64,000 bases of DNA from an uncultured Prevotellaceae bacterium (GCA_902769805.1 CACXQL010000020.1:1-64000), one strand, 5' to 3'. Shown: positions 40,399-50,398, counted from the first letter of the stretch. Notes: a model not told the origin generated them from the letters alone. A program made the numbers and translations.

Positions 40399-41661
40399 AT
40401 GGAATTAAAAAGAGTAGTAGTAACAGGGCTTGGTGCCGTTACGCCAGTAGGAAACAATCCTAAAGATACTTGGGAGGCGTTGCTTGCAGGTAAGAGTGGT
40501 GCTGCTCCTATCACACTTTTCGATGCATCCAAGTTCAAGACTCAGTTTGCCTGCGAGGTAAAGAACCTGAACGTGAATGATTACATCGACCGCAAGGAAG
40601 CCCGTAAGATGGACCGCTATACCCAGCTTGCCATCATCGCAGCCAAGCAGGCTGTTGAGGATTGCGGCATGGATCTCGAAAAAGAGGATAAGGATCGCAT
40701 TGGTGTGGTCTATGGTGTAGGTATCGGTGGTATCAAGACTTTCGAGGAGGAAGTGATGTATTATGGTGTTCATGAGGCAGACGGTCCTAAGTTCAATCCT
40801 TTCTTCATTCCGAAGATGATTGCCGATATCGCTGCTGGTCAGATTTCCATCATGTATGGTTTCCATGGTCCTAACTTCATCACCTCTTCTGCTTGTGCTT
40901 CTTCAAGTAATGCATTGGCTGATGCTTTCAACCTGATTCGCTTGGGTAAGGCGAACGTCATTGTGGCTGGTGGTGCCGAGGCTGCTATCTGCGCTTCTGG
41001 AGTAGGCGGTTTCAACGCCATGCATGCTCTCTCCACGCGTAATGACGAACCCGAGAAAGCAAGTCGTCCGTTCAGTGCCAGTCGTGATGGTTTTGTCATG
41101 GGTGAGGGTGCTGGTTGCCTGATTCTTGAGGAACTGGAGCATGCCAAGGCTCGTGGTGCTAAGATCTACGCAGAGTTCGCAGGTGCTGGCATGAGTGCTG
41201 ACGCTCACCATATCACAGCCTCCCATCCTGAGGGACTGGGTGCTAAGCTCGTGATGCAGAATGCCTTGGAGGATGCTGCCATGAATCCAGAGGATATCGA
41301 CTATATCAACGTACACGGAACATCTACTCATGTTGGTGATATCTCCGAGGCGAAAGCCATCAAGGAAGTCTTTGGTGATGCCGCCTATAAGTTGAATATC
41401 TCATCCACGAAGTCGATGACAGGTCACCTGCTGGGTGCCGCTGGTGCTGTAGAGGCAATGGCTACTATCCTCGCTGTTCAGAACGATATCGTTCCTCCCA
41501 CCATCAATCACGAGGAGGCTGACAAGGACGAGGAGATAGACTACAACCTCAACTTCACCTTCAACAAGGCACAGAAGCGTGAGGTTCGTGCAGGACTCAG
41601 CAACACCTTCGGTTTCGGAGGTCACAATGCATGCGTAGTATTCAAGAAGTATGCTGAATAA
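40399..41661 (+). CDS. fabF: Beta-ketoacyl-ACP synthase II
   Basis: A 420-residue thiolase-fold condensing enzyme. The Cys-His-His triad is visible: SSACASSSNAL, NVHGTSTHVGD and STKSMTGHLLGAAG. The C-terminus NTFGFGGHNACVVFKKY is canonical. It elongates acyl-ACP with malonyl-ACP. Its stop lies inside the first codons of rnc (11-bp overlap). Confidence 0.98.
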   Translation: MELKRVVVTGLGAVTPVGNNPKDTWEALLAGKSGAAPITLFDASKFKTQFACEVKNLNVNDYIDRKEARKMDRYTQLAIIAAKQAVEDCGMDLEKEDKDRIGVVYGVGIGGIKTFEEEVMYYGVHEADGPKFNPFFIPKMIADIAAGQISIMYGFHGPNFITSSACASSSNALADAFNLIRLGKANVIVAGGAEAAICASGVGGFNAMHALSTRNDEPEKASRPFSASRDGFVMGEGAGCLILEELEHAKARGAKIYAEFAGAGMSADAHHITASHPEGLGAKLVMQNALEDAAMNPEDIDYINVHGTSTHVGDISEAKAIKEVFGDAAYKLNISSTKSMTGHLLGAAGAVEAMATILAVQNDIVPPTINHEEADKDEEIDYNLNFTFNKAQKREVRAGLSNTFGFGGHNACVVFKKYAE

Positions 41662-42673
41662 CTCGAACTTTATCGATAGGATAAGGCTCCCTTTCCGCAA
41701 GGAGAAGGAGCTTTATTCTTCTTTATACAATATCCTGGGTTTCTATCCCCGTAATATCCAGTTATACAAGCAGGCACTGATGCACAAGAGTGTCAGGCAG
41801 CGTAACGAGAAAGGACGTCCGCAGAATAACGAGCGGTTGGAGTTCTTGGGTGATGCTATCCTCGATGCTGTCGTGGGCGATATTGTCTTCCGTCATTTCG
41901 AGGGGAAGCGTGAGGGCTTCCTGACGAATACGCGTTCCAAGCTCGTCAGCCGCAGCACGTTGGGTAAGCTGGCACAGGAGATGGGTATCTCCCAGCTTGT
42001 CAAGTCAGAAGGACACAGCACCTCTCATAACAGCTATATGAGTGGTAATGCCTTTGAAGCACTGGTAGGTGCTATCTATCTGGACCGCGGCTATGGGGCT
42101 TGCATGAAATTCATGGAGCGACGTATCCTCAAGCAACTCATCAATATCGACAAGGTTGCTTACAAAGAAGTCAATTTCAAGTCGAAGCTGTTGGAGTGGA
42201 CACAGAAGAACAAGGTGAACATGGAGTTCAAGGAACTGAGTCACTCTACTGGTGAGAACAACAGTCCTGTCTTCACCTATCAGGTGATGCTCGAAGGAGT
42301 GGAAGGCTGCACAGGTATAGGCTATAGCAAGAAAGAGAGCCAGCAACAGGCATCCAAAGAAACGCTGCAACGACTGCGTCGTGAACCCCAGTTCATCGAT
42401 GCCGTCTTTGCCTCCAAGTCGGAGCGTACGAAGATGGAGGAAGAGCCTGTGATGGTTGCCCCTGATGTGGATATGCTGCAACAGCAACAACAAGCTGTTA
42501 ACGAGGAACAACTGGTTGTTCCTGAAGAAGAAACCCCTTCTTCCTCCACTCTCCGCTCTCCTTCCTCCCCAGAAGACGAGTTCTCCCTTGACGATATCAC
42601 TGCTACTCCTCGTGAGAAGACGCGTGAGGAGATTATTGCAGAAGCCGAGGAAGCCGCCTTTGCGGAACAGTAG
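41651..42673 (+). CDS. rnc: Ribonuclease III with a long acidic C-terminal extension
   Basis: A 340-residue protein. The RNase III signature NNERLEFLGDAILDAVVGD lies near residue 60 and a double-stranded-RNA binding domain follows (FKSKLLEWTQKNKVNMEF to SKKESQQQASKETLQRL). The last 100 residues are an acidic, Gln/Ser/Pro-rich tail (LQQQQQ, PSSSTLRSPSSPEDE) not found in the basic enzyme, partly coded by CTCTCC-like words near 42540. It processes rRNA precursors and structured RNAs. Translation is probably coupled to fabF by the overlap. Confidence 0.95.
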   Translation: MLNNSNFIDRIRLPFRKEKELYSSLYNILGFYPRNIQLYKQALMHKSVRQRNEKGRPQNNERLEFLGDAILDAVVGDIVFRHFEGKREGFLTNTRSKLVSRSTLGKLAQEMGISQLVKSEGHSTSHNSYMSGNAFEALVGAIYLDRGYGACMKFMERRILKQLINIDKVAYKEVNFKSKLLEWTQKNKVNMEFKELSHSTGENNSPVFTYQVMLEGVEGCTGIGYSKKESQQQASKETLQRLRREPQFIDAVFASKSERTKMEEEPVMVAPDVDMLQQQQQAVNEEQLVVPEEETPSSSTLRSPSSPEDEFSLDDITATPREKTREEIIAEAEEAAFAEQ

Positions 42674-42748
42674 CTTTCGAGGGATAGAAGACTTTTGTTT
42701 GGGGTATAGGAAAGAGGATTGTACGGATAGAAAAAGCTTTGTTTGAGT

Positions 42749-42902
42749 TTTCAGCTGTAGGTGAAAGACCTTTCACCTACAGCTGCACGATCTTTCACCT
42801 ATAGGTGAAAACATTTGCGCCTATAGCTGAAAGATCGTTTGCCCGTCACTTTCTCCCCGAAAGGAGGCACCTTTCTCCTCGTTTGCCCGTATCTGTCTCC
42901 CC
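42749..42902. repeat. Palindromic tandem array, exact 22-bp period (7 units)
   Basis: Seven consecutive 22-bp units start at 42749, 42771, 42793, 42815, 42837, 42859 and 42881. Units 1-4 are variants of the palindrome TTTCACCTATAGGTGAAA; units 5 and 7 share GTTTGCCCGT and CTCCCC; unit 6 is GAAAGGAGGCACCTTTCTCC. Unit 1 and unit 2 can also pair with each other over 15 bp. The gene-free stretch 42674-43043 holds this array and the next promoter only. Confidence 0.85.
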
Positions 42903-42989
42903 GTTAGCTTAATCGTAAAATCCTACCATCTTGGACCTTCTCCAAGATAGGCTGTATCCCAACAAAAAAATAAAAACTTTGTTTTTTAT

Positions 42990-43020
42990 TTTGTATTGCG
43001 TTCGATTTGCACTATCTTTG
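42990..43020 (+). promoter_or_regulatory. Promoter of the GH3-like gene
   Basis: TTTG (42990-42993), 19 bp, TATCTTTG (43013-43020). The spacer ends ATTTGCACTA as in the DEAD-box helicase promoters, and an AATAAAAAC/GTTTTTTATT inverted repeat lies just upstream. Confidence 0.7.
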
Positions 43021-43043
43021 CACCTTGTATTACATACAAGACA

Positions 43044-44564
43044 ATGAGCATTACAAGTTTAGTAAGACATCTATTCGTGCCTCGCATGAAGGCACTGGAG
43101 AAATATCAGACGGAGGGAGAGCTGTTGCAGCGGAAGGTGCTACAGCATCTGCTCCACTCTGCAAAGGATACGGAATACGGACGCAAATATGCCTTTTCCG
43201 CCATGAAAGGCTATGATGACTTTGCGAAACATTGTCCCGTGAATACCTACGAGGAGCTGAAGGAACAGATAGACCGCATGCGCCATGGAGAGTCTGACGT
43301 ACTATGGAAAGGGCGTGTGCAGTGGTATGCGAAGTCTTCTGGTACCACCAATGACAAATCGAAATTCATTCCTGTCAGTGCAGAGGGTTTGCAGAAGATA
43401 CACTATGCTGGTGGCTTTGACACAGTAGCTCTCTATCTGAGGAACAACCCCCAGTCACGTATGTTTGACGGGCGCGGTCTGATACTGGGAGGTAGTCATG
43501 CGCCTAACTATAACCTGCCGAACTCGCTGGTGGGCGACCTCAGTGCCATCCTCATTGAGAACATCAATCCTCTGGTGAACTTGGTAAGGGTGCCGAAGAA
43601 GGAAACGGCTTTGTTGAGCGATTTTGAGATCAAGCGAGAGCGTATTGCCCGTGAGGCAATGAACAAGAACGTGACGAACATCTCTGGTGTTCCCTCGTGG
43701 ATGTTGTCTGTGCTGAACTGTATGATGGAGATGACAGGAAAGACACACTTGGAGGAGGTGTGGCCTAACTTAGAGGTGTTCTTTCATGGTGGTGTTGCCT
43801 TTACGCCTTATCGCAAGCAATACGAGCAACTGATTACCTCTCCTAATATGCATTATATGGAGACGTATAATGCCTCAGAGGGCTTCTTTGGTTTACAAGA
43901 TGACCCTGCCGACAAGGCGATGCTGTTGATGTTAGACTATGGGGTGTTCTATGAATTCTCTGAGCTCTCTGATTACTCTGGGAACTCTGAGAATGCGAAA
44001 ATCGTGCCTCTCTGGGCTGTTGAGAAAGACAAGAACTATGCCATGCTCATCTCCACGTCATGCGGACTGTGGCGTTATATGATTGGTGACACCATCCGCT
44101 TCACCTCCACGAATCCATATAAGTTTGTTATCACAGGACGTACGAAGAGTTTTATCAATGCCTTTGGTGAGGAACTCATCGTGGATAATGCCGAACAGGG
44201 ACTTGCCTATGCTTGTCAACAGACAGGTGCTGAGGTGTTGGAATATACGGCAGCTCCTGTGTTTATGGATGCCAATGCGAAATGCCGTCACCAGTGGCTC
44301 ATCGAATTCTCAAAGGCTCCTGCTGACTTACAACGGTTTGCAGACCTGTTAGACCGTAAGTTGCAGGAAGTGAACAGCGACTATGAGGCGAAACGCTATA
44401 AGGACATCACCTTGCAGCATCTGGAACTGATAGAGGCGAGGGCAGGCTTGTTTAACGACTGGTTGAAGTCTCGTGGTAAGTTAGGTGGACAACATAAGGT
44501 TCCGCGCCTGAGTAACTCACGCGAGCATATAGAACAACTGCTTGCGTTGCAAGGGCGAAAGTAG
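43044..44564 (+). CDS. GH3-family acyl-adenylate synthetase-like protein
   Basis: I start at ATG 43044 (506 residues, MSITSLVRHLFVPRMKALEK), 23 bp after the -7 box; an in-frame ATG at 42996 lies inside the promoter. It matches the GH3 fold of ANL adenylating enzymes: YAKSSGTTNDKSKFIP (P-loop-like ATP motif), YNASEGFFGLQDD and LWRYMIGDTIRF, VITGRTKSFINAFGEE. Plant GH3 enzymes join amino acids to plant hormones; the bacterial substrate is unknown. A short FSELSDYSGNSENA stretch coded by a TCTGAGAACTC-like repeat sits near residue 310. The sequence is otherwise intact. Confidence 0.85.
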   Translation: MSITSLVRHLFVPRMKALEKYQTEGELLQRKVLQHLLHSAKDTEYGRKYAFSAMKGYDDFAKHCPVNTYEELKEQIDRMRHGESDVLWKGRVQWYAKSSGTTNDKSKFIPVSAEGLQKIHYAGGFDTVALYLRNNPQSRMFDGRGLILGGSHAPNYNLPNSLVGDLSAILIENINPLVNLVRVPKKETALLSDFEIKRERIAREAMNKNVTNISGVPSWMLSVLNCMMEMTGKTHLEEVWPNLEVFFHGGVAFTPYRKQYEQLITSPNMHYMETYNASEGFFGLQDDPADKAMLLMLDYGVFYEFSELSDYSGNSENAKIVPLWAVEKDKNYAMLISTSCGLWRYMIGDTIRFTSTNPYKFVITGRTKSFINAFGEELIVDNAEQGLAYACQQTGAEVLEYTAAPVFMDANAKCRHQWLIEFSKAPADLQRFADLLDRKLQEVNSDYEAKRYKDITLQHLELIEARAGLFNDWLKSRGKLGGQHKVPRLSNSREHIEQLLALQGRK

Positions 44565-44565
44565 A

Positions 44566-44710
44566 AAGGTAAAAAAGTAAGAAGGTAAGAAAGTAAAAAA
44601 GTAAAAAGCAGGAAAGTAGAAATGATAGAACGATTCAATATCATTAGAGGGAAAATACTGGGTAAGGGTCTCCTTTTACCTTTTTACCTTTTTGCCTTTT
44701 TACTTTTAGC
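44566..44710 (+). repeat. GGTAAAAA word repeats inverted around the start of the next gene
   Basis: Left arm (44566-44616): AAAGGTAAAAAAGTAAGAAG-type words. Right arm (44669-44710): TTTTACCTTTTTACCTTTTT words, which also code the hydrophobic core of the signal peptide. The ATG (44622) lies between, so the arms could fold over the start. Confidence 0.75.
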
Positions 44711-46604
44711 AGCGTGTGCCCGTATGGGACAACCCGATGGAGGATGGTATGATGATGACCCTCCGCGCATCCTTAGCTCAACTCCTGAGGATCAGGCTAC
44801 GGGGGTGACGACAAAGAAAATCACGATACACTTCGATGAGTATATCAAACTGGATGATGCCACCCAGAAAGTTATCGTGTCACCTCCCCAGCTGGAGATG
44901 CCTGAGATCAAGGCGGCAGGCAAGAGAATCGTGGTGGAACTGAAAGACTCGCTGAAGGCGAACACCACCTATACCATCGATTTCAGTGATGCTATCAGCG
45001 ATAATAACGAGGGTAATCCCTTAGGAAACTATACCTTCACTTTCTCTACGGGGGAACAGATAGATACCTTTGAGGTTGCTGGTAATGTGTTGGATGCTTC
45101 CAACCTTGAACCTGTCAAGGGAATACTTGTAGGTCTCTATGATGACTTGAGTGATTCTGCTTTCAAGACGAAGCCCTTGCTTCGTGTGGCACGCACCGAC
45201 GGACGAGGCCGCTTTGTCATCAAGGGTGTCGCTCCTGGTGAGTATCGTGTCTATGCCTTGCAGGATGCCGATGGCGATTATGTCTTCAACCAGAAGAGCG
45301 AGATGATAGCCTTCTCGCACCAGACCTATCAGCCTTCGTCGAAACCGGATATCCGACAGGACACTATTTGGAAGGACACTTTACATATCGATAATATCAT
45401 ACAAACACCCTATACCCATTTCTATCCTGATGATATTGTATTGCTCGCCTTCCAGGAGATACAGACAGACCGCTATCTGTTGAAGCAGCCAGAGCGTACC
45501 AATGCGGATCGCTTCACACTCTATTTCAGCTATGGGAATGAGCAGCTGCCTCAGATCAGGGGTTTGAACTTTGATGAGAAGGATGCGTTTTTGTTGGAGA
45601 CGAATGAGAAGAAGGATACCCTGACCTATTGGCTGCGTGACACGACACTTGTCAATCGGGACACGCTGAGTATGGAACTGAGTTACCTCATGACCGACTC
45701 CGCAGGAGTACTCTATACAAAGGTGGACACGGTGGATGTGCTTGCCAAGACAAGTTATGAGAAACGACAGAAGGAGCGTAAGAAGGTGATAGAGGAATGG
45801 GAGAAGAAACAGGAGAAGCAGAAAAAGCGTGGTGAGCCGTATGACAGTATCATGCCCCCTGAACCCCTGGAGGTGAAGTATAATGTGCCTGCACAGACAG
45901 ACCCAGACTATCGGGTGACCTTTGAGATGCCTTCACCCTTGGCACAATGTGATACCGCCGCCATCCATCTGTATACGAAGATAGACACGTTATGGTACAG
46001 GACACCCTTTGAGTTCTCAAGGAAAGAGTCCTCATTGCGTACCTATGATTTCGTAGCAGAGTGGCAGCCTGGCACGGAGTACAGTCTGGAGATTGACTCC
46101 GCTGCCTTCGTGGATATCTATGGTGTTGCCTCGGAAGCGTATAAACAGGGTATCAAGGTGCGCTCCATGGATGAGTATGCCACCCTGTTGTTCCAACTCA
46201 GTGGCGTGAGTGATACGACAGTCATCGTGGAACTGCTGGATCAGGGTGATAAGCCGATAAAGAGGGTACGTGCGGAAGACGGACAGGTGGAGTTCTTCTA
46301 TCTGAAACCGTCCACCTACTATGCCCGTGCCTTCATCGATCGTAATGGAGATGGTGAGTGGTCTACAGGTGATTATCTCCAGGACAGACAGGCTGAGGAG
46401 GTATATTACTATCCTCAGATGATAGAGTGTAAGGCAAAGTTTGATGTCACACTATCCTGGAATCTGACAGGTACGTCGTTGACTCGTCAGAAGCCTGCTG
46501 CTATCACCAAACAGAAACCAGACAAGGAACGCCAGAAACTGCGTAACCGTAATACGGAACGTGCCCGTCAGATGGGAAAAGAATATGTCAAGAAAGTAAA
46601 ATAA
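44622..46604 (+). CDS. SbsA Ig-like domain lipoprotein
   Basis: A 660-residue lipoprotein: signal core LLLPFYLFAFLLLAAC (lipobox LAAC), then ARMGQPDGGWYDDDPPRILS, the usual start of this Bacteroidetes family. Residues 50-150 form an SbsA-type Ig-like domain (TGVTTKKITIHFDEYI, TTYTIDFSDAISDNNEGNPL); a carboxypeptidase-regulatory-like beta domain follows (GRFVIKGVAPGEYRVYALQD). A Lys/Glu coiled segment lies near 385-410. Probably an outer-membrane-anchored protein of unknown task. It is followed six bases later by the DUF3108 gene. The signal peptide is coded by repeat words. Confidence 0.82.
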   Translation: MIERFNIIRGKILGKGLLLPFYLFAFLLLAACARMGQPDGGWYDDDPPRILSSTPEDQATGVTTKKITIHFDEYIKLDDATQKVIVSPPQLEMPEIKAAGKRIVVELKDSLKANTTYTIDFSDAISDNNEGNPLGNYTFTFSTGEQIDTFEVAGNVLDASNLEPVKGILVGLYDDLSDSAFKTKPLLRVARTDGRGRFVIKGVAPGEYRVYALQDADGDYVFNQKSEMIAFSHQTYQPSSKPDIRQDTIWKDTLHIDNIIQTPYTHFYPDDIVLLAFQEIQTDRYLLKQPERTNADRFTLYFSYGNEQLPQIRGLNFDEKDAFLLETNEKKDTLTYWLRDTTLVNRDTLSMELSYLMTDSAGVLYTKVDTVDVLAKTSYEKRQKERKKVIEEWEKKQEKQKKRGEPYDSIMPPEPLEVKYNVPAQTDPDYRVTFEMPSPLAQCDTAAIHLYTKIDTLWYRTPFEFSRKESSLRTYDFVAEWQPGTEYSLEIDSAAFVDIYGVASEAYKQGIKVRSMDEYATLLFQLSGVSDTTVIVELLDQGDKPIKRVRAEDGQVEFFYLKPSTYYARAFIDRNGDGEWSTGDYLQDRQAEEVYYYPQMIECKAKFDVTLSWNLTGTSLTRQKPAAITKQKPDKERQKLRNRNTERARQMGKEYVKKVK

Positions 46605-46610
46605 CAGAAT

Positions 46611-47420
46611 ATGATGAAACGATTTTTATTAATTGTCATCGCATCATGCGGAATGATCACTGCCCATGCCCAGTGTGGCATCGAGAATACAGCTTTCAAG
46701 TCGGGTGAGTATCTCTCCTATGATCTCTACTTCAACTGGAAGTTCGTATGGATGAAGGTCGGTACGGCATCTATGTCCACAGTGCATTCTACCTATGGGG
46801 GAAAACCGGCTTTCCGTACCAGTCTGATAACGCGTGGTAATAGCAGGCTGGATAACTATTTTATCATGCGTGACACCCTCTTGTGCTATACCGACATGGA
46901 TATCGCACCTATCTATTTCCGTAAGGGAGCTCGTGAGGGCAAGCGTTACTATGTCGATGAGTTATGGTATTCTTACCCAGGCAGTAACTGTCATCTGAAG
47001 ATGCATCGTATCGAGGATGACGGCACACACCATTGGAAGGATGCGGAATATAAGGATTGTATCTACGACATGATGAGCATCTTCCTCCGCGCCCGTAACT
47101 TCGATGCCTCCAGACTGAAAGTCGGTGAGAATATCCCCATGCCTATCAGTGATGCCCGTCATTTGACGAACTCCTGGTTGAAATATACAGGAAAGACAAC
47201 CATCAAGATGCGCAATAGCAAGATGAAGTTCCGTTGCCTCATGTTCTCTTTCATCGAGCGTGAGGATGGTAAGAACCACGAACTCATCCGTTTCTTCATC
47301 ACCGATGACAAGAACCACCTGCCTGTACGCCTTGACCTCTTCCTGTCTTTCGGCTCGGCTAAGTGCTATCTGACAGGTATGAAGGGACTGCGTAACGAGA
47401 TGGAGTCAAGAGTAGACTAA
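46611..47420 (+). CDS. DUF3108 periplasmic protein
   Basis: A 269-residue secreted protein (signal peptide to about HAQ at residue 21). CGIENTAFKSGEYLSYDLYF and the beta-rich body match DUF3108, a lipid-binding-like beta-barrel family of unclear function in the envelope. It lies six bases after the Ig-like lipoprotein and is probably in the same transcript. Its stop is two bases from that of the aldo/keto reductase on the other strand, with no obvious terminator between. Confidence 0.82.
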   Translation: MMKRFLLIVIASCGMITAHAQCGIENTAFKSGEYLSYDLYFNWKFVWMKVGTASMSTVHSTYGGKPAFRTSLITRGNSRLDNYFIMRDTLLCYTDMDIAPIYFRKGAREGKRYYVDELWYSYPGSNCHLKMHRIEDDGTHHWKDAEYKDCIYDMMSIFLRARNFDASRLKVGENIPMPISDARHLTNSWLKYTGKTTIKMRNSKMKFRCLMFSFIEREDGKNHELIRFFITDDKNHLPVRLDLFLSFGSAKCYLTGMKGLRNEMESRVD

Positions 47421-47422
47421 GG

Positions 47423-48391
47423 TCACTGATCGGGAGCCTGTGCCTCGATACAACGTAGGTTACGTGCCAGTTGCTCCGTAGAGCTGGCTCCTACGAGGAC
47501 AGACGTTACCCCTTGCTGTTTTAATATCCAGGCGAGTGCCATCTCCGCGAGGCTCTCGCCTTTCTTTTGTGCCTCCTCGTTCCATTGGCGCAGCTGTTGT
47601 AATAGTTCAGGTGTCAGCATCTCTTCTCGGAGGAATTTCCCTTTTGACATACGGGAATCTTGGGGAATACCGTTCAGATAACGGTCTGTCAGCATGCCTT
47701 GGGCGAGGGGCGAGAAAGCGATGAACCCTACGCCTGCCTTATAGCAACAGTCGAGAATACCTTCCTCGATAGGTGCCTGGTCAAGCATATTCAGTTTGCC
47801 TTGGTAGATAAGCAAGGGCGTATCGTGTTGCTTGAGATAGTCGATGCCAAAACGGAGTGCCTCCAAAGGCCAGTTGGAGATACCTATATAGAGAGCCTTA
47901 CCAGCGCGTACGATATCCACTAAAGCCTGTAACGTCTCCTCCAAGGGTGTGTTAGGGTCATAGCGATGACTATAGAACAGATCGACATAGTCTAAGCGCA
48001 TACGTTTTAGACTCTGGTCAAGCGATGCCATCAGGTATTTCCTGGAACCCCAGTCACCATAGGGACCAGGCCACATGTCATAGCCAGCCTTGGTAGAGAT
48101 AAACAACTCGTCACGATAGGGGCGCAGGTCATCGTCCATGATACGTCCTAAGGTCTCCTCTGCTGAGCCATAGACAGGTCCGTAGTTGTTGGCGAGGTCC
48201 AGATGTGTGATACCATGATCGAAGGCATAGCGTATAATCTCGCGGCTTCGGTCATAGGGGTCTACGCTTCCGAAGTTATGCCACATACCTAATGACACCT
48301 TAGGTAATAACACGCCAGAGCGTCCGCAACGCTCATATTGCATCCCATTCTCATAGCGATGTTCATCCGCGATATATTTCTCCATCTTCAT
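47423..48391 (-). CDS. Aldo/keto reductase, YghZ-like
   Basis: A 322-residue TIM-barrel reductase. The catalytic tetrad is visible: Asp in THLDLANNYG, Tyr in NNYGPVYGSAE, Lys in ISTKAGYDMWPGPYG and His in FYSHRYDP. GPYGDWGSRKYL and the NADPH-binding C-terminus (VLVGASSTEQLARNL) match the YghZ/L-glyceraldehyde-3-phosphate reductase subgroup, which detoxifies small aldehydes. It starts seven bases after... i.e. directly downstream of the BspA-like gene on the same strand, but is functionally unrelated. Confidence 0.88.
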   Translation of the reverse strand: MKMEKYIADEHRYENGMQYERCGRSGVLLPKVSLGMWHNFGSVDPYDRSREIIRYAFDHGITHLDLANNYGPVYGSAEETLGRIMDDDLRPYRDELFISTKAGYDMWPGPYGDWGSRKYLMASLDQSLKRMRLDYVDLFYSHRYDPNTPLEETLQALVDIVRAGKALYIGISNWPLEALRFGIDYLKQHDTPLLIYQGKLNMLDQAPIEEGILDCCYKAGVGFIAFSPLAQGMLTDRYLNGIPQDSRMSKGKFLREEMLTPELLQQLRQWNEEAQKKGESLAEMALAWILKQQGVTSVLVGASSTEQLARNLRCIEAQAPDQ

Positions 48392-48397
48392 TCTGTA

Positions 48398-50326
48398 TTA
48401 TTCTGTAGGTTTTACCTTACCTAAGGCAATATCAATGATACCCTGCACGTCGTTGACATCAATCACCCCGTCACCATCTACGTCAGCGGCTTTCTCATAG
48501 AAGCTGGCAACAGGTTTGTTCAGGATATGGTTGATGGTAGATGTCACGTCGTTCACATCGACACTTCCGTCACCGTCGGCATCCCCAAACTCAATGATTT
48601 CCTTGAACTCCTTCCAATAGTCAGCAGCCTCATAGGCAGCTTTACAGCCATAGGGGACATAGAGGGTAGCATTAGCACGATTGGAGAAGGTAGATTCACC
48701 GATAGGCAGTGGCGTTTCTTTTTTTATAGAGACGGAGGTCAGACCAGCGCAATTATAGAACGCATTATTGCCAATGCTCGTCACGCTGTTGGGAATCTCG
48801 ATGGAGGTCAGACCACTGCAACCATAGAACGCATTTTCTCCAATTCCTAACGTACCTTCCTTTATCGTGATACTTGTATTGTCTGGCATTGTACCTTTGT
48901 ATTTATAAGCCACCTTACCTGCATATACCAATCCATCGGGGTGATTGTTATACCATGATGTTTCATAGAACGCATTATTGCCAATGCTCGTCACGCTGTT
49001 GGGAATCTCGATGGAGGTCAGACCTGTGCATCTGTAGAACGCCAAATCTCCAATGCTTGTCACGCTGTTGGGAATGGTGATGGAGGTCAGACCACTGCAA
49101 TAAGAGAACGCTCCACCTGCAATTCCTAACGTACCTTCCTTTATCGTGATACTTGTATTGTCTGGCATTGTACCTTTGTATTTATAAACCACCATACCTG
49201 CATATACCAATCCATCGGGGTGATTGTTATACCATGATGTTTCATTGAGCGCATTATAACCAATGCTCGTCACGCTATTGGGAATCTCGATGGAGGTCAG
49301 ATTAGTACAAGATAAGAACGCATAATCTCCAATGCTCGTCACGCTGTTGGGAATAGTGATGGAGGTCAGACCACTGCAACCAGAGAACGCAGATTCTCCA
49401 ATGCTCGTCACGCTGTTGGGAATGGTGATGGAGGTCAGACCACGGCAACCATCGAACGCATAACCGCCAATGCTCGTCACGCTGTTGGGAATAATTGAAG
49501 TCTTACATCCGGCTATCAGTGTGTTGCTGGAGGTTTCAATAATGGCATTACAATTATCACGTGTATCATACTTTGGGTTTCCGTTTTCAACACTGATGGA
49601 TGTCAGACCAGTGCATTCATAGAACGCACCATTGCCAATGCTCGTCACGCTGTTGGGAATGGTGATGGAGGTCAGACTATTGCAACCATCGAACGCATAA
49701 CCGCCAATGCTCGTCACGCTGTTGGGAATAGTGATGGAGGTCAGACCACTGCAACCAGAGAACGCAGATTCTCCAATGCTTGTCACGCTGTTGCCAATGG
49801 TGATGGAGGTCAGACCACTGCAACCATAGAACGCCCAATCTCCAATGCTCGTCACGCTGTTGGGAATCTCAATGGAGGTCAGACCACTGCATTCAGAGAA
49901 CGCAGATTCTCCAATGCTTGTCACGCTGTTGCCAATGGTGATGGAGGTCAGACCACTGCAACCATAGAACGCATGATCTCCAATGCTCGTCACGCTGTTG
50001 GGAATTTCAATGGAGGTCAGACCACTGCATTCAGAGAACGCACCATCGCCAATGCTCGTCACGCTGTTGGGAATCTCGATGGAGGTCAGACTCATGCAAT
50101 AAGAGAACGCAGATTCTCCAATGCTTGTCACGCTGTATGTGACATCATCATACTCGACAGACTCTGGTATTGTAATTTCATCTGAATATTCTGATGGATT
50201 ACTGGTTACTTCAGCTTGTCCTTCAGAAACTAAGTTATAATAGATGCCGTCAATCTCCACAGCATCAGCACTTGCTACCAACGGTAGTAGCATCGTAATA
50301 AAAAGAAGTATTTGTTTTTTCATCAT
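48398..50326 (-). CDS. BspA-type leucine-rich-repeat surface protein with C-terminal dockerin
   Basis: I start at ATG 50324-50326 ([20 protein letters not shown] signal peptide); the longer frame begins with TTG at 50341. The body is about 18 LRR_5 (BspA/TpLRR) repeats of 23 residues, consensus [20 protein letters not shown] with small Cys-rich caps. The last 60 residues form a type I dockerin: two calcium loops [13 protein letters not shown] and [13 protein letters not shown]. BspA proteins bind host proteins and other bacteria; a dockerin would dock it to a cohesin, though none is in the window. The repeats are nearly identical at DNA level, so unequal exchange is likely. Confidence 0.88.
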   Translation of the reverse strand: MMKKQILLFITMLLPLVASADAVEIDGIYYNLVSEGQAEVTSNPSEYSDEITIPESVEYDDVTYSVTSIGESAFSYCMSLTSIEIPNSVTSIGDGAFSECSGLTSIEIPNSVTSIGDHAFYGCSGLTSITIGNSVTSIGESAFSECSGLTSIEIPNSVTSIGDWAFYGCSGLTSITIGNSVTSIGESAFSGCSGLTSITIPNSVTSIGGYAFDGCNSLTSITIPNSVTSIGNGAFYECTGLTSISVENGNPKYDTRDNCNAIIETSSNTLIAGCKTSIIPNSVTSIGGYAFDGCRGLTSITIPNSVTSIGESAFSGCSGLTSITIPNSVTSIGDYAFLSCTNLTSIEIPNSVTSIGYNALNETSWYNNHPDGLVYAGMVVYKYKGTMPDNTSITIKEGTLGIAGGAFSYCSGLTSITIPNSVTSIGDLAFYRCTGLTSIEIPNSVTSIGNNAFYETSWYNNHPDGLVYAGKVAYKYKGTMPDNTSITIKEGTLGIGENAFYGCSGLTSIEIPNSVTSIGNNAFYNCAGLTSVSIKKETPLPIGESTFSNRANATLYVPYGCKAAYEAADYWKEFKEIIEFGDADGDGSVDVNDVTSTINHILNKPVASFYEKAADVDGDGVIDVNDVQGIIDIALGKVKPTE

Positions 50327-50351
50327 CGTAATATTTTTCAATTATATGTTG

Positions 50352-50359
50352 CAAAGATA
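50352..50359 (-). promoter_or_regulatory. -7 box of the BspA-like gene
   Basis: TATCTTTG on the reverse strand, 25 bp before ATG 50326. Confidence 0.6.
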
Positions 50360-50398
50360 CAAAAAATATGTAACCCAACAAAGGTATCCCAAGAAAAA

